Source of the DNA: Orthonyx spaldingii
Taxonomy: Eukaryota; Chordata; Aves; Passeriformes; Orthonychidae
Assembly (NCBI GenBank): GCA_013397795.1
Contig: VZTJ01005312.1
Coordinates: 124,001-188,000 of the forward strand
Reading direction: 5' to 3'
DNA length: 64,000 nt
The position numbers were made by a program, and so were the translations under genes. This document shows, in pieces, positions 53,121 through 63,700 of the stretch. How positions within the stretch are numbered: the first letter of the stretch is position 1; every line of letters starts with the position of its first letter. The notes below the pieces were generated by a model, which made no database searches, was not told the origin of the DNA, and saw only the letters and a program-made list of their open reading frames with translations.

Positions 53121-53440
53121 TGTGGTGATTTTGGCTGGGGTGGAGTCAATTTTCTTCACAGTAGCTTGTATGGGGCTGTGTTTTGGATTTGTGCTGAACA
53201 CAGGGTTGATAACAAAGGAATGGTTTTGTAATTGCTGAGCAGTGCTTACACAGCATCAAGACTTTTTCTGCTTCTCACCACATCCCACCAGCAAGGAAGG
53301 TGTGGGTTCCCAAGAACGTGGGAGGAGACATGGCCAGGACATCTGACCCCAACTGACAAAGGGATATTCCACACCATATAACACCATTCCAGCATATAAA
53401 CCTCGGGGGGGAAGGAGGAAGGGGAAATATTTGGAGTATT
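53121..53440 (+). mobile_element. Endogenous retrovirus LTR, 3'-truncated
   Basis: The segment begins TGTggtgattttggctgggg, the 5' LTR end of a common avian ERV family. It continues through ggagtcaattttcttcacag, ggatttgtgctgaacacagg, then ..aaagggatattccacacc.. and a TATA-like cagcatataaacc (about 53390-53403). Similarity to the complete copy at 60210-60795 (opposite strand) continues to ..atatttggagt and then fades, so only U3 and the start of R remain. No gag, pol or env sequence follows. The family is probably ERVL-like, but I cannot fix its name without a library search. Confidence 0.85.
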
Positions 53441-55292
53441 GAAACAAAAATGTTGTGCTTCATTGGACTGGTCAGTATTGTATCTGACAAATATTACGTA
53501 AGAATATAAACATGTGATGCACAGGTCAGATAAAGATGGTAACCTCATGTTGAGTTTGTACTGTGAAAGATGGGGACTTTTTCAAAGAAGGCCCAAAGAT
53601 CTCATGAACCTTGTGTCAAAAATAGGGGTAGAAATGTCCATACTCTAGGGAACTGCAGAAGAAACTTTAATATTATTCATTTCAGTCCTGCTGAGTGAAT
53701 ATTTTTTAGGATTTGGTATTGCAAATGTTCCATTAAAAACCCCAGGATTCTACACATGGAAGTACATTGGATTGGAATACAAAGGAAGTATTGGCCTTAT
53801 AGTTTATCACAGGGAAGGAGAGAATGTTGTTACTTGGGCTGCAGAACACAGTAGAATCCACTGATATTTTTGTTGCTGTTACCATATGCTTTGGATGATG
53901 ATATGACTAACTCTGAAGTCACAACTGACTTCTCTAATTCCTCACAAGGTATAATAAAATGTAATTGCACCCTACATCATTATATAAGGAGAAAGATAGT
54001 ACGTCTGTGCCTGTTTGTTTACTTCTCCTGGTTGCTTATGGGCTCTGTTTTTTCAGTTCTTATAAGTACACTGCAGTAGAAACTGAGTTGCATCTCTAGT
54101 ATAAGATGAGGTTTTAAGACTTGTCAGAAGTCACAAGGTCCACAGATAACAAGTTAAATTACTGGGTGAATTATCTGGGTTTAATCCTTTAAATGCAACC
54201 ACAAAATAAAAATTAATCTGAGGTTAAACATATATATATTAATTTTTTTACCATAATGTATTAAGTAAAATTTCTGGCTTTTCAAAATATTTTTTCATTT
54301 ATTCTTTTTTCTCAGTATTTCTTCAAAATAAGTAGATTCATTTTGTAATCTACTCAACGCAGGGAAATTTTAAGCATGGATTGAGTGTTCTTTACTAGTG
54401 TGACATGGGAATTACTGGATGACACATTTTACTCATTATTATTCAGGCATTCAGCCTAAATTATTATAAGGTTCCATTTCAGTCATAAAACATATGTCTT
54501 TATTTATGGGCATATTAAACTGTGTTGTGTACTGCAAGTTTTTGGGATACTGATCTTCAGCCTTGCTGACAATGCAGTCTGTAATGATGGCAATTAAGGA
54601 AATAAACTCTAAGAGAGTTCAGGGATCATAATTTAAAAATATATATTTTTAGCTTCATTTTGTTGACCCTTGTAAATCATTCCAGTATTTACAAGATTCC
54701 ATGTCTCATCACAAAACAATGACATGTTGAAAACACTGCTATATCACTTATATTCAACTTCTAGAAAAAGCTGTGCTGGATTAAAGGCAAATGGTTTATC
54801 AAAACTTTTCATGTCTTTAACACGTTAGAAATTTTATGAATGGAAGTTGATAGGTGCCGGGAGAGATGCCAGTACGTCCCAGCATCTAGACAGAGCTATT
54901 CCTCTGGCTGAGCTGCAGTACAGATCTTGAAACCTGGTGATACCCTCTGTGCACAAGCAGGCCAGCTATGCCATGAATTCAATGTGAACATGATGTGTCT
55001 CTGTGTAATGCTTGTGGAATAGGTTTGGTGGTTTTCAGAATCATCAGTCTGATTATGAAGAGCATGCAGGTATGTACTATTGAGGAAATCCCAAGTAAAA
55101 TTATGGTAAAGTCTAGCCAGAAACTAATTTTGGTGGTAAATACTACCAATGTCACTGCTTGTAGAGGAAAACATCTGCGTTCCATGGGAAATACGAGAGA
55201 TTTTGTGCCACAAACTCTCCAGGAAGGAGACTTGGAGCATGGCTGTGTGTTCACTACTTCCACTCATGACAATCTTCCAAGAGTTTCATGTT
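53441..55292. other. Non-coding stretch, part of a long chance frame
   Basis: Unique sequence. From 54995 a plus-strand frame stays open into the antisense of the CR1 at 55293; its first ~100 codons match nothing I recognise. Confidence 0.5.
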
Positions 55293-55700
55293 CAGAATTG
55301 CAGAATAACAGAATGGTTAAAGTTGGAGGTCATCTTGTTCAACACCCCTGCTCAAAGACAGCCAGCTACAGCAAGTTGTCCATGATTTTGTCCACATGGC
55401 TTTTGAATATCTCCAAGGATAAAGATTCCTCAACCTCTCTGGAGAACCCATGCAAGCGTTCAGTCACCCTCATGGTGAAAATGTGTTTTCTGACATTCAT
55501 ACAACACCTCTTGTGTTTCAGTTTGCATCCAGAGCATCTGGTCCTGTCACTGGGCACTACTGAAAGAGTCTGGCTCCCTCATTGTTGCATCCTCCTTTCA
55601 GGCATTTATACACATTAATAAGATTGCCCCCGAGCCTTCTCTTCTCTAGGTTAAGCAAGCCATCTTGCTCAGCTGAATGTTGTCCAAGACACAGGAGACT
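55293..55700 (-). mobile_element. CR1 LINE, 5'-truncated, with readable RT tail
   Basis: Reverse-complement CR1: on + it starts cagaattgcagaataacaga (terminal octamer remnants), continues ..tggttaaagttggaggtcat.. and ends near ..gagccttctcttctctaggt.. plus ~50 bases. On the minus strand the frame 55366-55557 encodes the end of the CR1 reverse transcriptase, with the family-typical EVEESLSLEIFKSHVDKIMD followed by NLL; it is interrupted upstream. Its 3' block (..gaccagatg-type, ccattctg) differs from the 45.5-kb copy, so this is another CR1 subfamily, the type that ends in ATTCTGTG-like repeats. It also creates the antisense half of the longest open frame in the window (54995-55618, +). Confidence 0.95.
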
Positions 55701-55739
55701 TCTTTACAACAGGGGCACGTTTCTGCCTCATGTTTGTCC

Positions 55740-55810
55740 TGGGGCCCTAGCTACTGGCCTCCAACTGGACTTTGTACCACTCTGTGGTACATCACCAGCT
55801 TGGCAGTGAA
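55740..55810 (-). mobile_element. Possible second CR1-related fragment
   Basis: The string ctactggcctccaactggac followed by tttgtaccactctgtggtac resembles a motif I associate with the antisense of internal CR1 sequence (CCAGCTGGACTTTGTGCCACTGATCAC). It lies just beyond the 5' end of the element at 55293-55700 and could be its internally deleted continuation or a separate insertion. Only a repeat-library alignment can settle it. Confidence 0.35.
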
Positions 55811-57399
55811 GACAGAAAACAGTGGGGAAAACAATGTCATTTTCAGTTTTACTATAGCACTGGAGAAAAGTTGGAATCTTGTCTTAGCTATAGCATTAGA
55901 CACAAAGCTGCCTGAAACAGTGTGTATTAAAAAACTTCTGCAGAGACCATGAGCATGAATGATTTTCTTTCTAAATTGTTTTTATTCTTTGGAGTTTCAA
56001 AACTGTTCTTCTACTCCAGTGACATTGGGAAAACTAACATCCAGTAATTCTCCTGGTGGTATCAAAATAAGTGCAGTATCATATTACAGTGTGACAGTGT
56101 AATATGACAGTATCATATTACAGCCCTTTCCTATGTGCCTAGAAGTCCTTGCAGAGAAAGATGGGTAGTAGTCCCGCTTGGGGCAGGTCCATGTGGCTAG
56201 AGCATGTGTATGTAGACAGTGAATGTAAGGTCTAACTGAAATCAATGTATCCTCCTGAGGGTCTCCAGTTTCAGAAAATAGGACTTCAATACTGAAACCT
56301 GAAGGAAAGGCTCTATGTTTGAATAGCCAGGGCAGTGCTCTTTATTATACAAAAAGCTAGAGGAAATCTCACCAGCAATAACATACATTTAAATTATTAA
56401 CAAATACAGAAATATTGTTGTCACTTGCATGTTCAAATTTTGTGTAGTTTATCCAACATCGCAAAAAAATACAGAGAGAGAGCAAAAAAATTTCCCTAGG
56501 CACAGATCTCAGAGGGATGTAAGAACACGCTTAATTAAGCACTATGAGTAACTCATCGTGCATTAAAATGAAGTATATGTTTAAGACTTTGCATTACGAC
56601 ATCCTGGGGCAGAAGACCATTCTCCCTCAAATGATCCAGAGAGGTTAGAGGGAATGTGGAAGAAAATGAACCGTACATTTTCCCCTCACTTTGTAATCAC
56701 ATTTGTACATTAGTTGTGTTGGAATTAGATACTGTATGAAAAAACAGAGGAGACGGTAAATTGACAATAAAAATATATGTCTCCAAAACTGATGGAGTAA
56801 AAGGGGTATGATATCACTGGCAAGTCAGTCTTATTGCATACAAGCAGACAGAATGCAAACATTACAAAGACAAGAAACTTTCTCCTACCAGGAAGTGCTG
56901 TCTGGCTGCCTCTCCTCTTAACACTATTGATTATGCTCCCCAAAGGTCATAAATTACTTGAAGAGTTATTTTTAAGAATATTTTCTGAGCCTGACCTGTC
57001 AAGAGAGGTTAATCTAATGACTTTCCTAGCTTCAGTCTGCAGCAAGCTAAAGCAGGATTTCTTCTCAACTGCTGTTAAAAGCTCTCACATCTTAGAGATT
57101 CATCCCAACTTGTTATTAAAAGATATAAATGAGTTTGTTCACAAAGTGGTTAAACTCTTCTGCACAGAGACCAGAACAAGGGCACTGAGCAACTCTTAGT
57201 GAAAAGAGAGTGTGTCTTGTACTAGCAAAGCAGTGTATTTCTTTGCATGGGGCAGTTCTACACCAAAAAACCAAAAAATGAAATAACAACAAAGGGTTCA
57301 AATATTTGCTTTTACCCAGAGGTATATTTTTTAACAAATATATCTTGGGAAGATTGAGGAAATGATGATTTTTCCTCATTTACTGAGTAAAAAAAAAAA
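55811..57399. other. Non-coding stretch with a small direct repeat
   Basis: Unique AT-rich sequence. The 16-base string cagtatcatattacag occurs at 56074-56089 and 56108-56123, with a partial inverted copy (gtaatatgacag-like) between them. A 121-codon frame (56834-57199, +) has no recognisable domain. Confidence 0.55.
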
Positions 57400-57422
57400 G
57401 GGGGGGGGGGGGGGCTCCTAAA
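57389..57422. repeat. Poly(A)-poly(G) run at gap edge
   Basis: A run of about 11 A passes directly into 15 G (57400-57414) just before the N gap. The homopolymers may be genuine or an assembly artefact at a read end. Confidence 0.85.
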
Positions 57423-57461
57423 NNNNNNNNNNNNNNNNNNNNNNNNNNNNNNNNNNNNNNN
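57423..57461. other. Assembly gap (39 N)
   Basis: Thirty-nine N separate the G run on the left from a (TTG)n repeat on the right. The real interval therefore probably consists of simple repeats of unknown length. Confidence 0.98.

Positions 57462-57500
<39 letters not shown>
57462..57500. repeat. (TTG)13 microsatellite
   Basis: Thirteen perfect TTG units follow the gap, then TTTTTTG. On the minus strand they read as a poly-Gln string in a chance frame, which is not a gene. The repeat probably extends into the gap, so the allele length is unknown. Confidence 0.95.
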
Positions 57501-57502
<2 letters not shown>

Positions 57503-57503
<1 letters not shown>

Positions 57504-58854
57504 TTTGTTGAGACATCTCAAATGTACATAAATGTTAGGAAATGAAACTCATATTGCTTCATTATCGAAACACTTCCATGGAAAATATGAAAGGAAAGGC
57601 AGAGAAAAATATTTTTTAAAAAAATATAGGAAAAATGAAAAAGAGGTGTGGTTTTTTTAATCTTGGCTATTTTGGTACAAACAAGTAAGACTCTCCTGAC
57701 TCTGATGACTTGAACTGATATTTATACTTTTACAGGACAGCTCTTAGTATTTCAGAAAGAAAAGGGTATTATAAAAGAGGGTGAGAACACAAAGTGAATC
57801 CTTCAGAGAAAGACTTAATAAAGATGTGGAGTAGTAATGCTAGATTAGGATGCAATATTTTCTGTAGCCACTCAAAGAAGGAAAATACTCTAGCAAACTG
57901 CCCTTCCACACTAGCCTCCTCTGTGTCCAGACCTGCTGACATATCAGAAAGGTCCAGTCAACCAAAGGCACAGCTTTGGTGAGTGCTAGACACAGCATAG
58001 GAATCTTTAAATGTATTTGCCTCGTCTAGTTCTGTAAGAATCCCAGACATCAGTAAACGGTGTGTTGGAATTCACAAAATATAAAAGTACAACTTTAAAG
58101 GCTGCATGAGTGCTGCTCAGTTCTATTTGCACTTTGATTTTTTTTTCTTTCGTACTTGGAGGCAGCTCAGATTAATTTTACTGCAGTTGAAAATCATGCA
58201 AATATAGTTTGGAAGGAGGCATTTAATTCTTTATTGCTCTTGCACACAACACAAATAGCACCTCCAGTACTAACACAGCTAAGTGTTTTTAGTGTTATTC
58301 CACTATACAGTACATCACAATGTTAATTTTCCACATTACTTTATTTCTTCTCTAACCCATATTTTACAACAGAGAAAACAAACTGCTTGTAATTACACTG
58401 CATGCCAGGACAAATTAAGTAAACACACATTTTTAATGCTTTTGGCTGTTAGGGTGAGAAACAAAGGGCTCTGGTTAAGGTCAATATTAGAGTTATGCAA
58501 TTGCTCTGGGATACAAAAGACAAATGCCAGTGATTGAACATTGATGAAATGGAAACTGTCCATTCTGTGCAGTGTTTCTGAACTCCTGAAAATAATATGC
58601 TATGCTGAGATGAGTTCAGTTCTTTGCTCTCATTTTCTGTCAGGATAACACTAATACCAATAATAAATAATAATAATAAACTAATGGGAAAATCTATTGT
58701 GTCATTAGTGAAGCGATAAATCAGCAAAAAGTAAATGAGAGAACGGCTATTGAAGACCAGCCTTGTGTTGTGTTTGCTAATGCTACCATTTCAGTACTAC
58801 AGGGTGATACTGATAAAGGTTAACAGCAACTCTAGGGGAAACCTAATTTTACTC
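57503..58854. other. Non-coding stretch with (TAA)n
   Basis: Unique AT-rich sequence with a short (TAA)n microsatellite at 58659-58682. No gene or interspersed repeat was recognised. Confidence 0.55.
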
Positions 58855-58895
58855 TCACTGATACTGGTGTAAATCTGACTTCAGTGGAATTATAC
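58855..58895 (-). repeat. Ancient interspersed repeat fragment, second copy
   Basis: The string atactggtgtaaatctgact followed by tcagtggaattatacc is the near-exact reverse complement of the motif at 29121-29160 (actccactcaagtcaatgga, ..tttacaccagtg). The pairing of two dispersed copies supports a real, old repeat family; its name is not known to me with confidence. Confidence 0.5.
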
Positions 58896-60209
58896 CTCTC
58901 TAACTAGAAAACAGACAGTAACCTGATGGTTATATTGTTTGGCCATGGACAATGAGGAGTTTTACGTGTTCTTGCCTTTAATGGTATGGATTAGGCCAGA
59001 GGCACAACATTCAGAGGCAGATGAAACCTCATGGGAAAGGGTACTCAGACTCATCATCTTTACTCAACCAGCCACGGATACTGGGCTACTGGCTTATGTA
59101 CATCTCTATATCTTTCTCCCAGAACAAGGAATATATTTCTGAGACATTGTCTTTGCTAGCAAGAATGCTTAGTACAAGAAGAGCTGAGGTAAAGAAAGAA
59201 ATAAAAATCCACACAACATATTTCACATGAAGAATATCATGGAAAGAAATAATACTAAGAAAGAGACAATAGACAATTCTCTAGAGGGTGACACCAGCCC
59301 ATTTTGTGATGAATGAACATTCAAAACATGGAAGAGAAAAATGTTTCCAGTCAAATTTCAAGTAAGAAGTCAAGGATAAATCCTTAAGAATTGGAAAGGA
59401 ACTATTAAGACAAACCAAGAAATTCTCTGGCTATATCTCTGAACTGGTGTAGCTAAATGGGATGCTAAGGGCCAGCCACAGTCTCTCAGTGAATGAATTT
59501 GTGATTGTCACTTACATTTCCAGATTTTGGTAGGTGGAAATATTTCCCCTCCTTGTAATACCATCAACAACTGAAGTGTCTGCTTTACATCAGAACAATA
59601 ATTGTTAGTTACTTCAGCACAAGAAGCTCATGCAGGAGTGATGAGGGGAAAGGCAGGCCTTTGCTGTCACCTGGCCATACTCAGTATCGGCATTTCCCAG
59701 CACATTTACCCATCTCAAGGAGAAGCTCTGCTGGACTAGTGTGTTAGTTGGTCCTCCACCTCGAGGCAAGTCTGTGTCCCTGCCAGGACCTAATGTACGG
59801 GTAAACCATTTCCAGTGCTAAACAGGGTGGGCCTGTGTTGCTTTTGTTTGGTTCTTTTACTCCTTCCCTCCACTACAAGCTTTGTGGTATGTGGGATTGC
59901 ATAGCCAGAGAAAATATATTATGGACTAATTCCAGGTCCCAGTCAAATCCAGAAGCAAACTGGTGCAGGACTGGTACAGACTTACATCAGGGAGAATGTT
60001 CTGAAATATTTATTTTTATTCTCTCAGTGATTGCTCTCTCCCAACTTCTTATATCACCTTAAACCTCACTCCCTGGTGTTGATCCATGTGAACTAAAGAA
60101 GGTGGGGTAAATACTTCAAGTGTAACAGCAAAAGGAAAAGGTATTTAAAATGACAAAGAAAAAGAATCTATGGCATCAATGTATGAAAAAAAGCTGGTTG
60201 ACAAAAGAT
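58896..60209. other. Non-coding stretch, nothing recognised
   Basis: Unique sequence with chance frames below 80 codons. Confidence 0.55.
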
Positions 60210-60329
60210 TGTCATGGCTTAACCCCAGCCAGGAAATAAGTACCATGAAGACACTCACTCACTCCTCCACCAGTGGGATGGGAATGAGAATCAGAAAAGA
60301 GAGAAACTTATAGGTTGAGATAAAAGCAC

Positions 60330-60335
60330 TTTAAT
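60330..60335 (-). terminator. Candidate LTR polyadenylation signal
   Basis: ATTAAA on the minus strand, about 190 bases downstream of the LTR TATA box and about 120 bases before the LTR 3' end. This is a plausible position for the R/U5 boundary. Confidence 0.4.
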
Positions 60336-60516
60336 AACTAAAGTCAAACACACACATGCAAGCAAAGAAAAACAAGGAATTCCTACACTACTTCCAATGG
60401 GCAGGCAGGTGTTCAGCCACCCCCAGGACAGCAGGGCCCCATCACATATAATGGTGACTTGGAAAGACAAACGCCATCACTCCAAATGTCCCCCCCTTCC
60501 CCCTTCTTCCTCCCAC

Positions 60517-60524
60517 TTTATATA
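60517..60524 (-). promoter_or_regulatory. TATA box of the solo LTR
   Basis: TATATAAA on the minus strand inside the LTR, in the expected place at the end of U3 (about 275 bases from the LTR 5' end). The truncated copy has a degenerate version, catataaa. Whether it is active today cannot be told. Confidence 0.6.
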
Positions 60525-60795
60525 CTGAGCTTGATGCCATATGGTCTGGAATATCCCTTTGGTTGGTTGGGGTCACCTGTCCCAACTGTGTCCCCTCCCA
60601 ACTTCCCGTGAGTCTCTAGTCCTCTTGCAAACATGACAGTACATAAAGCAGAAAAAACAACCAAAAAGTCTGTGACTCTGTGTCAGCAGTAATAAAAACA
60701 TATCTATATCATCAACACTGTTTTCAGCACAAATCCAAAGAGCCATACTAGCCATTGTGAAGAAAATTAACTCTACCCCAGCCGAAATCAGAACA

Positions 60796-63700
60796 GAAGT
60801 TCAGTAAGAAAGTTTGATCTTGGCAAGGGCTGTTGATGAGTGGTTCAAAAACTGAGCCCATATTGGTTTTGATTTTGCCTATGGCTTGTGCTGCTATTAA
60901 GTGCAGAAAAACTTATTACCCTGTTCCAGAATTAGGAGGCACACCCACTAAAACAAGGGACAACATTCTAATCTGAAGAAGCTAAGTATGCATATAGCTC
61001 TGTATTGTGTAGTTACTACATTACTTTATAAATGCGTAGAGCATACCCAAATAGTTCACCTTACCCTACGCGAATCACTTCACTTACTGCTGAAGTGCAG
61101 TTATCTTTGTTTATATCCAAGTAATATAACAAGTGAGTTTACTTCAAAGAAAGAACCTTGAGTTTGCTGCCTGCATCATAGGGTCCCCACATGTTTTATC
61201 TCCTAATGGAGTTGCCATGCCACACATTGCCCACTGTAATATATTTCTAAATAAAATATCACTATTTTTTCTTTCTGCAGACTAGCTACTTACTTTCCCA
61301 TAGTGGCTATATGCATACATGTCTGTATATTTATTCTTCAAAAATATTATATTGTTACTTTGAGGAACCTTACTAACCTGTTTGTTTTTTCACAATGCAG
61401 CTGGAGAATTTGTGTCACTTAGCCTGTGCCATGTATGAAAACTGAAAACTGTCAGTGCTACATTCTCAGTTTTCTGAATGGAGAAGGGTTGTTTTCTAGA
61501 ATCAAAGGTTCATAAACGGCTTGTAAAAGTTTAGTGAACAGGGCCCATAACCTATTGATCCCATTGTATTCAATACAATTCACTTTAGTCAATGAGCTCA
61601 GTAAATAATGATACTGCTGTTATGAGCATCTTTCCTTCCTTATAAACAACTATTCACTTGTGTCCTCTTATAATGATAATGTCACTGATTTACAGAGGTT
61701 GCCCAAGTTACCTTATTAATTAGAAGATGCATTAGGCCTATTGCAAAACATTGTTCTGACTGTGAGCTATCACTGCCCGAGGACCTCTAAAAGACAAAGA
61801 ATTCCATTTTGCAAAATCTAGTTAACATATCAAAGAGCAGTAAATGTGCAAATTGCTGTCATAAGGAATCCTTTATTGCTTTTCCTTTTCATGATAGCAC
61901 CCCTCCCCCCTCTCTCCATTCTACCCACTTTGACAAGGTCACTCATTGGAAAGAAGAGCAGCTATTTATGTTCTTCAGATGTTTACCTTCAGCAAAAGAC
62001 ACTTCAAAGACTGCTTATGGGACTCTCCTCTCACCCAGCAAACACTTAAAACCCATTGTTGTGATTGATGGGCCCTTCCTGCAGATTTAATAAATATAAG
62101 CAGAAGCCAGATCCCTTTTTTTTTAGGCCAGCTGTCTTGAATAATAGGCAAAAAGCTCATGGGTGGCCAAGGTAGACAGGACCCTTCAGGAAATGCCTAA
62201 TGATTGTTTGATACATTTTCACTTATGTGTTTTGTAAGTTTATTGTTTAAGCTTCCTCAATACTTGGTTCTGTTTTCTGCTGCTATGTAGCACAGTTACT
62301 TAAATAAATCTCACAGATTTTTGTTGGGATTTTGTGCATTCCCAGTGTTGTGTAAGAGACAAGAGAGCCTCATGTTTATTTAGATTTAGATTGAGGCTGA
62401 GCTGGTTCAGTGAACTGTGAGACCCTCCAAACACAAGACATTATCAGATTGAAAGAAGGCAAAGAATTTCAGAACTGGCACTAAGAAACTGGTCAGGGTG
62501 CTGGTACTCAGAAAAAACATCACCTCTAGCTAAGTAGATAATGCTACAGCATCACAGTTCTGTGGCTTATTTACAGAGAGGCTGAAAATGTGATGGTTTA
62601 TTTGTTCAACTCTGTCTTGATTGTAGATTGAATAGCACCAATATGACATAGTCAAGAACAGTAAGGATTTCAGATATTCAACTCAGGGGAATGAGTCATA
62701 TATGTAAAGTGGGATGGGATGTGTCTGTGTTTATGTGAATATAGCATGTCAAAAAGCCACCCAAAACCATTGTGCTGGCATCTTTCACAAAAAGATAGGT
62801 CTAGAAATGCTCATTTAAATCTTTCTTTAGATACTTGCATATCAGTGATGACCTGCACTGCTAGTGGCTCATGGAAATAGGTCTTTGGGGTAGCAGATTG
62901 GTGAGGTCACGTAGGTTCCTTTATTAGCAACAACTCAGATCTGAGACTTATACCAAATTATGCTGTACATCTTCCCACCAAGTGTACATTTCACCTTCAG
63001 TTGAAGTGACTATGTTTTTCTGGTTCCATGTACAGAATTTACCCCAGCTCTCAGTGTTGTGATGAAAGATGTGAAAATTTTGGCATCAATCCTTATTCCT
63101 TCTGTGGAAAATTCTCAAAATGGCATGCAGAGGCACCAAGGAAACCCTCTTTGTTTGCTGTCTACATCAGCTGCCTACTCGGCGAAAATAAACCCATTAT
63201 CACAGTGTTAAGATGGAGTTCCCCAAACAGGAAGATATGTATGTAGATCCAATGTTCCACCATGGGAACATATTCCTCAACAAATATTCTTTAAATCTTC
63301 CAGGATTTGCCACCAGTGTCCTGTACAGTGTAGTGGGAGTGATTCTCTCTTTCCTGTTATTATCCTCTCTGTTAAGTGCTATTGAAGGCTGTGACTTGAC
63401 TTTTTCCCTGATGTCACATATTGACTCTTGGCTACCTCCATCCAGTCAGATCTGACCTTCCTCTCTCTTTCAAGATATTCCTATTAATATTTTGTGCTTT
63501 TTCTATGCTATTCACAGGTGATCAGCTGTCTGATAGAAACACTATACAACCTCATATAAGGATACAGAGGTAAAACAGAAAATTTCCATGGAGTTCAATG
63601 TTTAGAAAGGAAATCTGTTTGTTTAATATCTTTGGCAGCTTAATGGTGTATACTTGACAAATCAAATAGGTTTTAAGTTTTAAAAATTGTGAAGTAAATG

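Larger units (their letters stand above)
60210..60795 (-). mobile_element. Solo LTR of an avian endogenous retrovirus
   Basis: A complete 586-bp LTR on the minus strand. It begins TGTTCTGATTTCGGCTGGGG at 60795 and ends ..AAGCCATGACA at 60210, so it has the canonical TG...CA termini. U3 contains ..ccaaagggatattccagacc.. and a TATA box (TATATAAA). The R/U5 part holds a candidate ATTAAA poly(A) signal. There is no internal retroviral sequence on either side, so this is a solo LTR left by LTR-LTR recombination. The five bases outside the ends (aagat left, gaagt right) are not an exact target duplication, which suggests decay. It is the same family as the truncated LTR at 53121-53440, in opposite orientation. 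It is probably ERVL-like; the exact family name is unverified. Confidence 0.92.

Noticed and set aside
53246..53548. Three overlapping minus frames in the truncated LTR
   Set aside because: They lie antisense to the LTR U3/R region and are shadows of the repeat.
56834..57199. 121-codon plus frame with helix-like composition
   Set aside because: It has no recognisable family and no splice or promoter context. A few frames of this length are expected by chance.
57312..57521. Minus frame with poly-Gln and unknown residues
   Set aside because: It is produced by the (TTG)n microsatellite and the N gap; no coding support exists.
60573..60755. 60-codon minus frame
   Set aside because: It lies inside the U3 of the solo LTR, which is regulatory and not known to encode protein in this family.
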